64,000 nucleotides of DNA, from contig JAOPYE010000040.1 in the NCBI GenBank assembly GCA_025964775.1, positions 186,001 through 250,000 on the forward strand. Direction: 5' to 3'. The translations under genes were made by a program, and so were the position numbers. Below are positions 50,892-60,436 of this stretch, in pieces. This DNA is from Marmoricola sp. (GTDB lineage Bacteria > Actinomycetota > Actinomycetes > Propionibacteriales > Nocardioidaceae). Below the pieces are notes generated by a model, which saw only the letters and a list, made by a program, of their open reading frames with translations, was not told where the DNA came from and made no database searches. Numbering within the stretch: position 1 is the first letter of the stretch; each line of letters starts with the position of its first letter.

Positions 50892-52571
50892 ATGTGGACC
50901 TCCCTTCGGTCACCGGCAGGGATCGCCCGGCTCGTCGCGCTCGTCGCGCTCATGACGATCGCCAGCGCCGCGAGTCCCGCGATGAGCGACCGAGTGAGGC
51001 TGGTGACCCAGGTCCTTCCGGCAGCGTTCCCCGCAGCCGCCACGACCGGCACGCTGGCGGTGGGCGTCATGCTGTTGCTGCTCTCCCGAGCGCTGCGCCG
51101 CGGCAAGTTCCGGGCCTGGCTCCTGGCGACCATCCTGAGCGGGATCACGGTGGTGCTGAACCTGATCAAGGGCTTCGACGTCGAGGAAGCGAGCGTGACG
51201 CTCGCCCTGTTCGTGCTGCTCCTCAGCTCGCGCCCGAGTTTCACCGCCCGGCCCGATCCTCGCTCGTTGCGCCGGGTGCTCCAGGTCGCGATCGCCGGCC
51301 CGTTGCTCGCGACGTTCGCCGGCTGGCTCTGGCTCGCGGTCGACGCCGACGGGCAGGCCGCCGGCACCACGCAGTTCGACCGCCTACGGGAAGCCTTCTT
51401 CGGGCTGGTCGGAATTTCCGGGGGTATGACCTTCACGCAACAGCGGGACGGTGACCATGCCGCCATTGCGCTGGTCGTCCTGGGCGCCACCGTCCTGGCT
51501 GCCCTGTTGCTCGCCCTGATGATGCCCGCCGATGGCCCGCACGGGCTCTCGGCCGACGAGGACGTCGCAGTGCGCGAGATCCTCGACTCCTGGGGCAAGG
51601 TCGACTCGCTGTCCTACTTCGCCACCCGTGCCGACCGATCGGTGATCTTCAGCAAGAGCGGCAAATCTGCTGTGTCCTACCGCGTCGTCGGGACCGTGTC
51701 GCTGGCCGCCGGCGATCCGCTCGGCGATCCGGAAGCCTGGTCCGGTGCGATCGACGCCTGGCTCGCCGAGGCGCGCTCCTACGGCTGGGTGCCGGCCGTG
51801 CTCGGTGTCAGTGAAGCGGGGGCGCGGGCCTATGACCGCGCGGGCCTCGACGCGCTCGAGATGGGCGACGAAGCAATCCTCGACGTCAGCTGCTTCTCGT
51901 TGACCGGCCGCAGCATGCGGGTCGTCCGGCAGGCAGTCTCACGCTGCGAGCGCGCTGATCTGTCGGTGACCTGCACGCGGGTGCGCGACCTCGACGACGC
52001 GACCCGTGCCGAGATCCGTCAACGGGCCGATGACTGGCGCGACGGCCCTGTCGAACGAGGGTTCTCGATGGCGTTGAGCCGGGTCGTCGAACCTCGGGAC
52101 GGCGATTCGGTCGTCGTGCTCTGCCGGGCCGAGGACGGCACCTTGCGGGGCCTGCTGAACCTGGTCCCCTGGGGAGCCGACGGGTTGTCGCTGGACCTGA
52201 TGCGGCGCGACCGCGACACCGAGAACGGCATCGTGGAGTACATGGTCTCCGAGCTCGCCGCCGAGTGCCCCGGCATGGGCGTGGCACGGATCTCGCTGAA
52301 CTTCGCGGTGTTCCGCTCCGTCTTCGCCCGCGGCGAGCGCCTCGGCGCCGGCCCCGTGCTGCGGCTCTGGCACGGCGTACTGATCGGGCTCTCGCGGTTC
52401 TGGCAGATCGAGTCGCTCTACCGGGCCAACGCCAAGTACCAGCCCGAATGGGTCCCGCGCTTCCTGTGCTTCCGGAGTGCGGGGGACCTGCCCCGGGTGG
52501 CGACCGCAGCCCTGCGCGCGGAGGCGTTCCTCGTGGCCCCGTTGTGGTTCGAGCGCTTCCTGCTCAACTAG
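50892..52571 (+). CDS. DUF2156/MprF-like membrane protein (possible aminoacyl-phosphatidylglycerol synthase)
   Basis: A 559-residue protein. The first ~215 residues hold about six membrane segments (LVALVALMTIASAASPAM, LAVGVMLLLLSRAL, IALVVLGATVLAALLLALMM). Residues ~225-559 form the DUF2156/GNAT-like catalytic domain of MprF (REILDSWGKVDSLSYFATRADRSVIFSKSGKSAVSYRVVG, SLDLMRRDRDTENGIVEYMV, ISLNFAVFRSVF, LSRFWQIESLYRANAKYQPEWVPRFLCF). Such proteins move lysine or alanine from tRNA to phosphatidylglycerol and protect against cationic peptides. No lysyl-tRNA synthetase domain is attached, unlike mycobacterial LysX. A short GTGGC-tcac-GCCAC hairpin follows at 52587-52600. Confidence 0.88.
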   Translation: MWTSLRSPAGIARLVALVALMTIASAASPAMSDRVRLVTQVLPAAFPAAATTGTLAVGVMLLLLSRALRRGKFRAWLLATILSGITVVLNLIKGFDVEEASVTLALFVLLLSSRPSFTARPDPRSLRRVLQVAIAGPLLATFAGWLWLAVDADGQAAGTTQFDRLREAFFGLVGISGGMTFTQQRDGDHAAIALVVLGATVLAALLLALMMPADGPHGLSADEDVAVREILDSWGKVDSLSYFATRADRSVIFSKSGKSAVSYRVVGTVSLAAGDPLGDPEAWSGAIDAWLAEARSYGWVPAVLGVSEAGARAYDRAGLDALEMGDEAILDVSCFSLTGRSMRVVRQAVSRCERADLSVTCTRVRDLDDATRAEIRQRADDWRDGPVERGFSMALSRVVEPRDGDSVVVLCRAEDGTLRGLLNLVPWGADGLSLDLMRRDRDTENGIVEYMVSELAAECPGMGVARISLNFAVFRSVFARGERLGAGPVLRLWHGVLIGLSRFWQIESLYRANAKYQPEWVPRFLCFRSAGDLPRVATAALRAEAFLVAPLWFERFLLN

Positions 52572-52646
52572 ACGTTCCGGGTCCCCGTGGCTCACGCCAC
52601 AGCGTGGCAGTCGTGACAACGTCGACCTCCGGAGTTTTACTCAGGT

Positions 52647-54128
52647 ATGGATGTCTCGTCCGGACGTCGCGGGTTCGCGATGTTCGTACTTGCCCTCGCG
52701 CCGCTGATGGTCACCGCCGCATGCGGCGGCTCGACCCTGGACCCGCGGGACGTCGCGGCCGCGAACGCGCTCGTCCCCGCTGCGACGGCCGCCGCGACCG
52801 GAACCGGCAGTGGGGCTGGCGCGAACGCCTCGGTGGTGACTCCGGGCACGCCCACGGCGACGACCGGGACCTCGGTCACCGGTCCGGTGCAGACGTCCGC
52901 CGGCGGGGCGGCGTCGACGCCGGGAGGTGCCACGGTCACCTCCGGCAGCGGAACCGGTGGATCTTCGTTCACGAACGTCGCGGACTCGAGTGGTTCGTGC
53001 GTCGGGTTCCACAACCAGACCGGGATCACCAGCTCGACGATCACGCTGTCGAACGTCTCGGACCTGACCGGTCCGGTCCCCGGAATCTTCTCAGCGGCCC
53101 AGAACGCCGTGAAGGCGTACGTCGACTACTTCAACGCGACCTCGACGATCTGCGGCCGCACGCTCTCGTTGATGGCGCTCGACAGCCAGACGAATGCCGG
53201 GGCTGACAACACGGCGTTCCAGAAGGCGTGTGCCCAGAGCTTCGCGGCGATCGGATCGATGTCGGCCTTCGACAGCGGCGGGGCAGCGACCGCGCAGAGC
53301 TGCGGCATCCCGGACCTGCGGGCGATCCAGACGAGCGATGCGCGCGCGGCGTGCACGACCTGTTATGCCGCCGAAGGCGCCGGGACGAACCAGTTCGCCA
53401 ACGCGATCCCCGACTACTTTCTGGCGCACAGCCACGACGCCACCCAGCACGCGGGGATGCTCTACGTGAACGAGGCGGCGTCTGCGAGCAACGCTCTGGG
53501 CCAGGTGCGTGGGGAGACCCGGCGGGGTTGGAAGTTCCTCTACACCGCCGGGTTCGACGTTGCCGAGTTCAACTATCTCCCGTACGTCGAGCAGCTCAAG
53601 ACCAGGGGCGTCCAGCTCGTCCAGCTCTACGGCTCCAGCGAGATGGCGGTGCGGGTGGCGCAGGCGATGCAGTCGGCGGACTACCACCCCGCGATCTACA
53701 TGATGAACGCGACGTCGTACGACACGACGTTCTCCAGTGCGGGCAGCGCGGTCGAGGGTTCGATCATCTACATCGACTTCACGCCGATCGAGGAGATGAG
53801 CAAGACCCCGGAGCTGGCTCTGTACAGCCGCTGGCTGCAGCAGGTCTCGCCCGGATCCCGGCCGACGTTCTTCGGGATGTACGCCTGGTCTGCGGCACGG
53901 CTGTTCAGCGAGCAGGCGCAGGCGCTCGGCGGTCGCCTCACGCGCGCCAGCCTGCTGGCCGCGATCCGGCGGGTCCATCGCTGGACCGACCACAGCATGA
54001 CCGGCCTCCAGGACGTCGGCAGCAAGGCCACCGCCCCGTGCTGGCGGTTCCTGCAGCTGCACAACGGCGTCTGGCATCCGTACGGCGGCGCGGCGTACCA
54101 CTGCGGTGGGTCCACCAGCACGAAGTGA
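52647..54128 (+). CDS. ABC-type substrate-binding lipoprotein (branched-chain amino acid/amide type)
   Basis: A 493-residue exported protein. The signal ends in a lipobox TAACGGS. A ~90-residue Ala/Thr/Gly-rich linker follows, then a periplasmic-binding fold of the LivK/Peripla_BP_6 type (ITLSNVSDLTGPVPGIFSAAQNAVKAYVDYFN, RTLSLMALDSQTNAGADNTAFQKAC, MLYVNEAASASNALGQV, QLVQLYGSSEMAVRVAQAM). Several cysteine pairs suggest disulfides. No permease or ATPase genes adjoin it, so it may be an orphan receptor or serve a transporter elsewhere. Confidence 0.82.
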   Translation: MDVSSGRRGFAMFVLALAPLMVTAACGGSTLDPRDVAAANALVPAATAAATGTGSGAGANASVVTPGTPTATTGTSVTGPVQTSAGGAASTPGGATVTSGSGTGGSSFTNVADSSGSCVGFHNQTGITSSTITLSNVSDLTGPVPGIFSAAQNAVKAYVDYFNATSTICGRTLSLMALDSQTNAGADNTAFQKACAQSFAAIGSMSAFDSGGAATAQSCGIPDLRAIQTSDARAACTTCYAAEGAGTNQFANAIPDYFLAHSHDATQHAGMLYVNEAASASNALGQVRGETRRGWKFLYTAGFDVAEFNYLPYVEQLKTRGVQLVQLYGSSEMAVRVAQAMQSADYHPAIYMMNATSYDTTFSSAGSAVEGSIIYIDFTPIEEMSKTPELALYSRWLQQVSPGSRPTFFGMYAWSAARLFSEQAQALGGRLTRASLLAAIRRVHRWTDHSMTGLQDVGSKATAPCWRFLQLHNGVWHPYGGAAYHCGGSTSTK

Positions 54129-54225
54129 TCCAGGCAACGTCCTGTGCGCTTGCCGGAAGGGACGGGTGTCCCGCGTCGGTACGATGACGGCTGCATACCT
54201 TGGCCGTGAAGGGCACCCAGCACCC

Positions 54226-55497
54226 ATGAGCGTGATCACCTCCCTGAAGTCCGCCGTGATGAAGCGCGTCCTCGCGCGCACCGGCGGTCTCGACCTGACC
54301 AAGCTCGACCGTGTCCCGGACAAGCTGGCCTGGCCCCTGGGTCGTGACGGCGTTGACCCGACCCCGCGGCTGACGTCATCGCGGGAGAAGGACCCGGTGC
54401 AGCGGCTCGCCTCGCTGATGGGACTGGAAGTGTGGCTGATCACCGGCTACGAGGAAGGTCGTGAGGTCCTCGGCAACGTCAACCACTCCACTGACATCCG
54501 CCCGTACATGGGCGCCAGCGGTGATGTGGAGAACGGCGACATCGGCGGACTCGGCTTCACCGACCCGCCCGAGCACACCCGGCAGCGCAAGCTGCTGACC
54601 CCCGAGTTCACGATGCGGCGCCTCGAGCGGCTCAAACCGGGGATCGCCGAGATCATCGACCGACAGCTCGAGGAGACCGCGTCGGCGGCGCAGACCGGCG
54701 ACGGTGTGGTGGATCTGGTGCAGACGTTCGCGTTCCCTGTGCCGTTCCGGGTGATCTGCGACCTGCTCGGTCTCGACGACGAGCACCGTGAGACCTTCCG
54801 CCAGCTCGGGACCGCACGGTTCGACGTGTCCGAGGGCGGGGCCGGCTCGATCGGCGCGATCGGTGGGTCGCGTGAGTTCCTGCTCGCCGAGACCGCCCGT
54901 CAGCGCCACGACCCCGGCCCGGGCCTGATCGGGCAGATCGTGCGCGAGCACGGCGAGGAGATCAACGACTTCGACCTCGGCGGCCTCGCTGACGGTGCGT
55001 TCACCGGCGGCCTGGAGACCAGTGCCTCGATGCTGGCGCTGGGCACGGTGCTGCTGCTGCAGAACCGCGAGCTGTGGAAGTCGCTCGCCGAGGATCCGGA
55101 CAGTGTTGACGACATCGTCGAGGAGCTGCTCCGCCAGCTCGCCGTGGTCCAGGTCGCGTTCCCGCGGTTCGCCAAGGAGGACGTCGTCGTCGGCGGCCAC
55201 CGGATCAAGAAGGGCTCGGTGATGCTGGTGCACCTGCCGACCGCGAGCCGCGACCCGCGCTCGACGCCGGGCGAGGGCCTGTGCCCGGTGAAGGAGTCCT
55301 CCAACCACCTCGCGTTCGGCCACGGACTGCACCGCTGCGTCGGGGCCGAGCTGGCCCGGATGGAGCTGCGGGCGGCGTACCCGGCGCTGGCGAAGCGGTT
55401 CCCCGACATGCAGCTCGCCGTGGACCCCTCGGACCTCGAGTACCACGCCAAGTCGATCGTCTACGGCCTGGAGGCCCTGCCGGTTCGCCTGAGCTGA
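54226..55497 (+). CDS. Cytochrome P450
   Basis: A 423-residue haem monooxygenase. The I-helix is GGLETSASM, the ExxR is EELLRQL and the haem loop is AFGHGLHRCVGAELARMELRAA, with the proximal Cys. TDPPEHTRQRKLLTPEFTMRRLERL is the usual P450 substrate-side motif. ATG 54226 gives the normal family length (an earlier ATG 54184 adds 14 residues). No ferredoxin gene adjoins. The substrate cannot be told from sequence; the enzyme is convergent with the ROK regulator. Confidence 0.93.
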   Translation: MSVITSLKSAVMKRVLARTGGLDLTKLDRVPDKLAWPLGRDGVDPTPRLTSSREKDPVQRLASLMGLEVWLITGYEEGREVLGNVNHSTDIRPYMGASGDVENGDIGGLGFTDPPEHTRQRKLLTPEFTMRRLERLKPGIAEIIDRQLEETASAAQTGDGVVDLVQTFAFPVPFRVICDLLGLDDEHRETFRQLGTARFDVSEGGAGSIGAIGGSREFLLAETARQRHDPGPGLIGQIVREHGEEINDFDLGGLADGAFTGGLETSASMLALGTVLLLQNRELWKSLAEDPDSVDDIVEELLRQLAVVQVAFPRFAKEDVVVGGHRIKKGSVMLVHLPTASRDPRSTPGEGLCPVKESSNHLAFGHGLHRCVGAELARMELRAAYPALAKRFPDMQLAVDPSDLEYHAKSIVYGLEALPVRLS

Positions 55498-55528
55498 GAC
55501 TCCGCGTATGCGGTGACAAGACCGCGGA

Positions 55529-56704
55529 CTACGCGGCCAGCAGGTCGGTCGCGTCGATGGCCAGGACCAGCGCGCCGATCATCGACGCGCGATCGCCGAG
55601 TGCTGCCACCAACACCGGTGTCGAGGCGGTCCCCGCGAGGACGTGCCGGCGCAGGCCCAGTCGCGCCGATTCCAGGAGCAGCTCACCGGCGTGCGCCATG
55701 TCCCCGCCGACCAGGATCACGTCCGGGTTGAGCAGGTTGGTGACGGTGGCCAGGCCCCAACCGAGGTGCAGTCCGGCGTCCTCGAAGACGCGCAGTGCCG
55801 AGACGTTGCCCTGCTGGGCGGCCTCGATGATCGCGTCGACCCGTGCCCCGGGCATCTGGTCGCCCATCATCGCGAGCGCGGTGCCCGTCGACGCATAGGC
55901 CTCCAGGCAGCCACGGCTGCCGCAGCGGCACAGCGGCCCCTGGTCGTCGAGGGTCAGGTGACCGATCTCGCCCGACGTGCCCGAGGTGCCGCGGAAGAGC
56001 TTGTTGTCCAGGATCAGTCCTGCGCCGACGCCCGAGGAGACCTTCACGAACACGACGTTCGCGTGCCCCTTGCCGTGGCCGTGGCGGTGTTCGGCGAGTG
56101 CACCGAGGTTCGCGTCGTTCTCGATCAGGACCTTGGCTCCGAGGGCAGCCGAGGCTTCGTCGCGTGCGTTCACGCCGACCCAGCCGGGCAGGATCGCCGA
56201 GCTCATCACGACGCTGTCGGAGAGCGGTGCCGGCAGGCCCATCCCGATGTTGCGCAGGTCGCTGACCTCGGCCCCGAGCTCGCCCAGAAGCTCCTCGAGC
56301 ATCTCGCGTGCACGACCCAGGCCTTCGTCGTGGCCGTGGCCCGGTGAGAGCTGGCGGCGTTGCTCGGACAGGACCTCGCCAGACATCTCGGCGATCGCGA
56401 CCGCCACGTGGCTGTGGCCGAAGTCGACACCCGCCACCAGGCCTGCGCCACGGGCGAGCCGGACCGACGTACCGCGCCGTCCGGAGCCTGCGACGGTACT
56501 GACGACGTTGGCCGCCGCAAGCTCACGCACGATCGTCGAGACAGTGCCGGGGGCCAGCCCGGTTTCACGGGCGATGTCGGCCTGCGAGGCTGGTTCGTTC
56601 CCCTGCCGGAGCAGCAGCGAGAGCACCCGGCGCTGGTTCGCGACCCGCAACGAGGCAGCGGAACCAGGTGCGTTCCGGGTTTTCTCCTCTGCGTCCGGGG
56701 GCAT
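55529..56704 (-). CDS. ROK-family transcriptional regulator
   Basis: A 391-residue XylR/NagC-type regulator. The N-terminal winged helix is RRVLSLLLRQGNEPASQADIARETGLAPGTVSTIVREL. The ROK sugar-kinase-like domain follows with GVDFGHSHVAVAIAEM, the GLPAPL motif, IENDANLGALAEHRHG and the zinc motif CRCGSRGCLEA. ATG 56704 is used; TTG 56722 and 56740 are in-frame alternatives without ribosome sites. It is divergent from the sugar-binding protein gene and probably represses the ABC importer until a sugar binds. Confidence 0.9.
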   Translation of the reverse strand: MPPDAEEKTRNAPGSAASLRVANQRRVLSLLLRQGNEPASQADIARETGLAPGTVSTIVRELAAANVVSTVAGSGRRGTSVRLARGAGLVAGVDFGHSHVAVAIAEMSGEVLSEQRRQLSPGHGHDEGLGRAREMLEELLGELGAEVSDLRNIGMGLPAPLSDSVVMSSAILPGWVGVNARDEASAALGAKVLIENDANLGALAEHRHGHGKGHANVVFVKVSSGVGAGLILDNKLFRGTSGTSGEIGHLTLDDQGPLCRCGSRGCLEAYASTGTALAMMGDQMPGARVDAIIEAAQQGNVSALRVFEDAGLHLGWGLATVTNLLNPDVILVGGDMAHAGELLLESARLGLRRHVLAGTASTPVLVAALGDRASMIGALVLAIDATDLLAA

Positions 56705-56730
56705 GAGTGAACTGTGAGGCAACCGCGCTG

Positions 56731-56824
56731 TTGTCGTCAAGTAATGCGCACTAGGTTGCGGTTAGGTCTCGGTTTGGAAACGTTATCTTCAACTATTGAC
56801 GACTACGGTGTGACCCAGCACACT
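56731..56824. promoter_or_regulatory. ROK/ABC divergent control region: inverted arms and promoter
   Basis: TTGTCGTCAA (56731-56740) and TTGACGACTA (56796-56805) are complementary at 9 of 10 positions, 55 bases apart, and could be paired ROK binding sites allowing looping. The right arm includes TTGACG (56796-56801), a good -35, with CACACT (56819-56824) at 17-base spacing as -10 for the ABC operon. The binding protein starts at 56885, after an AGGAGG site. Confidence 0.45.
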
Positions 56825-56884
56825 CGGAGAAGCCGAACGGGCCTCAGCTCTCCGCCGAGCCCTCACCCTTCAGGAGGAACACCC

Positions 56885-58102
56885 GTGTCAACTCTCTTCC
56901 GTCGCGTAGCCGTCACCGGCTCCGTGCTCGCGCTCGGCGTCTCCGCCCTCGCGGGCTGTGGCAGTTCGAGCAACTCTCCCAGCAGCAACGGCAGCACCGG
57001 TAGCGCGACCCCGAAGGTCACGGGCGCCTGTTCGCTGACCAGCCCGCCGACCAGCGGAGCGGCGGCTGCGCCGACGACCTCGCTCGGCAAGGCCCACGGC
57101 AAGGTCGGGGTCATCCTGCCCGACACCACCTCGTCGACCCGCTACACGCTCTACGACAAGCCGCTCCTGCAGAAGGCGCTCACCGACGCCGGCATCACCG
57201 CCGACATCCAGAACGCCGGGGGCTCGGTCTCCAAGTTCACCTCGATCGCGCAGAACATGATCGGTAACGGCGTCAAGGTCCTGATCATCGACTCGATCGA
57301 TGCTGCGTCCGGTGCCGGTGTCGAGACGGCAGCGAAAGCGGCCGGTGTGAAGGTCATCGACTACGACCGCGTCAACCTCGGCGGCAGCGCGCCGTACTAC
57401 GTCTCGTTCGACAACGAGGACGTCGGCAAGCTCCAGGCCCAGACGATGGTCGACTGCCTGAACGCGCAGAACGTCGCCAAGCCGAAGATCATCATGATGA
57501 ACGGCGGCACCGACGTCGACAACAACGCGGTGCTCTTCAAGAAGGGCGCGCACGAGGTCCTCGACCCGCTGGCCACCGCCGGCAAGCTGACCATCGCCGG
57601 TGAGCAGACCGTCCTCGGGTGGAAGAACGAGAACGCGCCGCAGCCGTTCGCTCAGTCGCTCACCGCGGCTGGTGGCACCGTCGACGGCGTGCTCGCTGCC
57701 AACGACGGCATCGCCGGTGCGGTCATCGGTGGTCCGCTCAAGAACGACGGTCTGGCCGGCCACGTGGTGGTCACGGGGCAGGACGCCTCGGTCGCCGGAC
57801 TCCAGGCGATCATCACCGGGCAGCAGAGCATGACGATCTTCAAGGACGTCAAGCTCGAGGCGCAGGCAGCCGCGCAGCTCGCGATCGCCCTGATCCAGGG
57901 TAAGAACCCGACCACCGCGGGCCTGACCCTGGCACCGTTCACCGACCCGCAGGCGCCGAACCACAAGATCACGGCGCTCCTGCTCCCGGCACAGGTGATC
58001 ACCCAGGCCAACATCAAGGACGTCGTGAACGCCGGCGCCCTGACCGTGGCCGAGATCTGCAACGGCATCACGGCCGCTTGCACCAAGCTGGGTCTTTCCT
58101 GA
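56885..58102 (+). CDS. Sugar ABC transporter substrate-binding lipoprotein
   Basis: A 405-residue exported binding protein of the ribose/xylose (Peripla_BP_4) type. The signal ends in lipobox LAGCGSS. The domain has KVGVILPDTTSSTRYTLYDKPLLQKAL, QNMIGNGVKVLIIDSIDAASGAGV, VSFDNEDVGKLQAQTMV and GVLAANDGIAGAVIGG, all like XylF. AGGAGG stands before GTG 56885. It is the first gene of a binding protein/ATPase/permease operon divergent from the ROK regulator. The hairpin after its stop probably raises its yield over the membrane components. Confidence 0.92.
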   Translation: MSTLFRRVAVTGSVLALGVSALAGCGSSSNSPSSNGSTGSATPKVTGACSLTSPPTSGAAAAPTTSLGKAHGKVGVILPDTTSSTRYTLYDKPLLQKALTDAGITADIQNAGGSVSKFTSIAQNMIGNGVKVLIIDSIDAASGAGVETAAKAAGVKVIDYDRVNLGGSAPYYVSFDNEDVGKLQAQTMVDCLNAQNVAKPKIIMMNGGTDVDNNAVLFKKGAHEVLDPLATAGKLTIAGEQTVLGWKNENAPQPFAQSLTAAGGTVDGVLAANDGIAGAVIGGPLKNDGLAGHVVVTGQDASVAGLQAIITGQQSMTIFKDVKLEAQAAAQLAIALIQGKNPTTAGLTLAPFTDPQAPNHKITALLLPAQVITQANIKDVVNAGALTVAEICNGITAACTKLGLS

Positions 58103-58120
58103 CCCACGTCCGACAGACGA

Positions 58121-58153
58121 TCATGGCCGGGCGGGCACTCCGCCCGGCCATGA
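58121..58153 (+). terminator. Intercistronic 14-bp hairpin after the binding-protein gene
   Basis: TCATGGCCGGGCGG-gcact-CCGCCCGGCCATGA is a perfect 14-bp stem with a 5-base loop, 18 bases after the binding-protein stop and 61 bases before the ATPase start. There is no T-run. Such structures protect the upstream mRNA end and thin out downstream transcription, giving more binding protein than ATPase/permease. Confidence 0.75.
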
Positions 58154-58214
58154 CTCTGCCCAGACCTCACTGCTCGCCTCACCCCTCGACCCCTTACGGA
58201 CGGTGTTCACTGCC

Positions 58215-58994
58215 ATGACCGAGCCGATCCTCCAGATCTCGAAGCTCAACAAGAGCTTCGGTCCTGTCCACGTTCTGCAGGACGTGGACCTCAACGTGTA
58301 CCCGGGCGAGGTGACGGCGCTCGTTGGCGACAACGGCGCCGGGAAGTCGACACTGGTCAAATGCGTCGCCGGCATCCACTCGAGCGACAGTGGCGAGATC
58401 CGGTTCGAGGGTCAGCCGGTCACCATGAACGATCCACGCGTCGCCACCGGCCTGGGGATCGAGTTCGTCTACCAGGATCTCGCGCTGGCCGACAACCTGG
58501 ACATCACCCAGAACATGTTCCTCGGTCGCGAGATCCGGCGCTGGGGTTCGTTCCTGTCCGACGGCGAGATGGAGCGACAGGCCCGCGAGACGCTGGCCGG
58601 CCTGTCGGTCAGGACGGTCTCCTCGGTCAGGCAGAAGGTCGCCAACCTCTCCGGTGGCCAGCGCCAGACGGTCGCGATCGCGAAGGCGGTGCTCTGGAAC
58701 AGCAAGGTCGTGTTCCTCGACGAACCGACCGCTGCTCTCGGTGTGGCCCAGACCCGCCAGGTCCTCGACCTCGTACGCCGACTGGCCGACCAGGGCCGTG
58801 GCGTGGTCCTGATCTCGCACAACATGAACGACGTCATGGAGGTCGCCGACCGGGTCTGTGCCCTGTACCTGGGCCGGGTCGCCGCCGAGGTGATGACGAA
58901 GGACAGCAGCACCACGCAGATCGTCGAGCTGATCACAGCCGGCCGAAGCGGGGACATCGGACTCACCCAAGCCGCCGCCAACCAGAGCATCTGA
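58215..58994 (+). CDS. Sugar ABC transporter ATP-binding protein (single domain)
   Basis: A 259-residue ATPase energising sugar import. Walker A is GDNGAGKST, the Q-loop VYQDLALAD, the signature LSGGQRQT, Walker B VVFLDEPTAAL and the H-loop ISHNMND. Ribose/xylose-type ATPases (RbsA, XylG) usually have two fused domains of ~500 residues; this one is a single domain, like FrcA-type systems, so it must work as a homodimer. ATG 58215 is chosen over GTG 58203. It ends 10 bases before the permease gene. Confidence 0.93.
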   Translation: MTEPILQISKLNKSFGPVHVLQDVDLNVYPGEVTALVGDNGAGKSTLVKCVAGIHSSDSGEIRFEGQPVTMNDPRVATGLGIEFVYQDLALADNLDITQNMFLGREIRRWGSFLSDGEMERQARETLAGLSVRTVSSVRQKVANLSGGQRQTVAIAKAVLWNSKVVFLDEPTAALGVAQTRQVLDLVRRLADQGRGVVLISHNMNDVMEVADRVCALYLGRVAAEVMTKDSSTTQIVELITAGRSGDIGLTQAAANQSI

Positions 58995-59004
58995 GGGGGA
59001 CGAC

Positions 59005-60432
59005 ATGACTGCACAGACTCCTGGCACCGACGGCGACGCCGTCCCGACTAGCCGGCCTGGTGGCGATTTCTCCCTGGACGTGGAGGAGCGCACCATCCCG
59101 GTCGCCGTACGCGACTGGGTCGGCCGACTGCGCAGCGGCGACCCGGGCGCACTGCCGTCCGTGCTCGGCCTGATCGTCCTCGGACTGATCTTCATGCAGG
59201 TGAGCGACAAGTTCCTGTCGCGCTACAACATCGGCAACCTGCCCGGACAGGGCGCCTACATCGCCGTGATCGCGATGGGCCTGGTCTTCGTGCTCCTCCT
59301 CGGCGAGATCGACCTCTCGGCCGGCACGGCAGGCGGTGCCGCGGCCGGGTTCGCGGCTGTCACCATCTTCCACGGGGAGCTGCACGGCCAGGTGCCGAGC
59401 CTCCTGTACTGGAGCCTGGTGATCGGCCTGGCCGTTGCTGCCGTGCTCGCCGCCCTGCTCAAGGCCTGGACCGGCGCCGTGGTGGTCGCGATCGGTTTCG
59501 TCCTCGTCATCACCAACCTCAGCCAGCACCTCATCCTGGGCTTGATCGCCGCCGTCTGCATCGGCGCTGCGATCGGCGTGCTCAACGGCTACCTCGTGGC
59601 CAAGGTGGGGATCCCCAGCTTCGTGGTCACGCTGGCGCTCTTCCTGGCCTGGCAGGGGGTGCTCCAGTTCACCCTCAAGGGACAGCCGATCAACACCTCG
59701 AACTACAACCTGTGGCACAACCTGACCTACGGCAACCTCACGGTCCTGTGGAGCTGGATCTTCGTCCTGGTCCTGGTTCTCGGCTATCTCGGCTACAGCG
59801 TGCTCCGATCGGTCCGTGCGCAGCGTGCGGGCCTGGCTCACGACACGCTGGTCCTGGTGCTCGTCCGGGGGGGCGCGCTCGCCCTGGCGGCGGTGGTGAT
59901 CACGGCACTGGCGAGCAGCAACCGGAACCCGAACCCGTACCTGGTCGTGAAGGGGCTGCCCGTTCCGGCGGCGATCGTGATCGTGCTGATGATCGCGTGC
60001 ACGCTGCTGCTGACCAAGACCACCTGGGGCCGCCACCTGTACGCGACCGGTGGCAACGCCGAGGCTGCCCGTCGCGCCGGTATCGACGTGGTGCACATGA
60101 AGGTGACCGCCTTCATCCTCTGCTCCGCGTTCGGCGCCTTCGGCGGGGTGATGCTGTCGTCGTTCCAGTCCTCGGCCTCGCTCGACCTCGGCTCGGGCAA
60201 CGTGCTGCTGTTCTCGGTCGCCGCGGCGGTGATCGGCGGTACGTCGCTGTTCGGTGGTCGCGGCAAGCCGCGGGACGCCGTCATCGGCGCCCTGGTGATC
60301 GTGATGATCCCGAACGGCTTGCTGCTCAAGCCGAGCCTGGATCCGTCGTGGCAGCAGGTGATCACCGGCGTGGTGCTGCTGCTCGCAGCCGCGGTCGACG
60401 CCGTCAGCCGGAAGCGCGCGACCAGGGGATAG
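59005..60432 (+). CDS. Sugar ABC transporter permease (XylH-like)
   Basis: A 475-residue membrane protein with about ten to twelve hydrophobic segments and BPD_transp_2 motifs: AYIAVIAMGLVFVLLLGEIDLSAGTAGG, LNGYLVAKVGIPSFVVTLALFLAWQGV, YATGGNAEAARRAGIDV and AAAVIGGTSLFGGRGKPRDAVIGAL. It forms the pore with the single-domain ATPase. GAGGGGG precedes ATG 59005. A GATAGG-gg-CCTATC palindrome overlaps its stop (60428-60441) and the convergent fbiC stop, a possible bidirectional terminator. Confidence 0.93.
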   Translation: MTAQTPGTDGDAVPTSRPGGDFSLDVEERTIPVAVRDWVGRLRSGDPGALPSVLGLIVLGLIFMQVSDKFLSRYNIGNLPGQGAYIAVIAMGLVFVLLLGEIDLSAGTAGGAAAGFAAVTIFHGELHGQVPSLLYWSLVIGLAVAAVLAALLKAWTGAVVVAIGFVLVITNLSQHLILGLIAAVCIGAAIGVLNGYLVAKVGIPSFVVTLALFLAWQGVLQFTLKGQPINTSNYNLWHNLTYGNLTVLWSWIFVLVLVLGYLGYSVLRSVRAQRAGLAHDTLVLVLVRGGALALAAVVITALASSNRNPNPYLVVKGLPVPAAIVIVLMIACTLLLTKTTWGRHLYATGGNAEAARRAGIDVVHMKVTAFILCSAFGAFGGVMLSSFQSSASLDLGSGNVLLFSVAAAVIGGTSLFGGRGKPRDAVIGALVIVMIPNGLLLKPSLDPSWQQVITGVVLLLAAAVDAVSRKRATRG

Positions 60433-60436
60433 GGGC

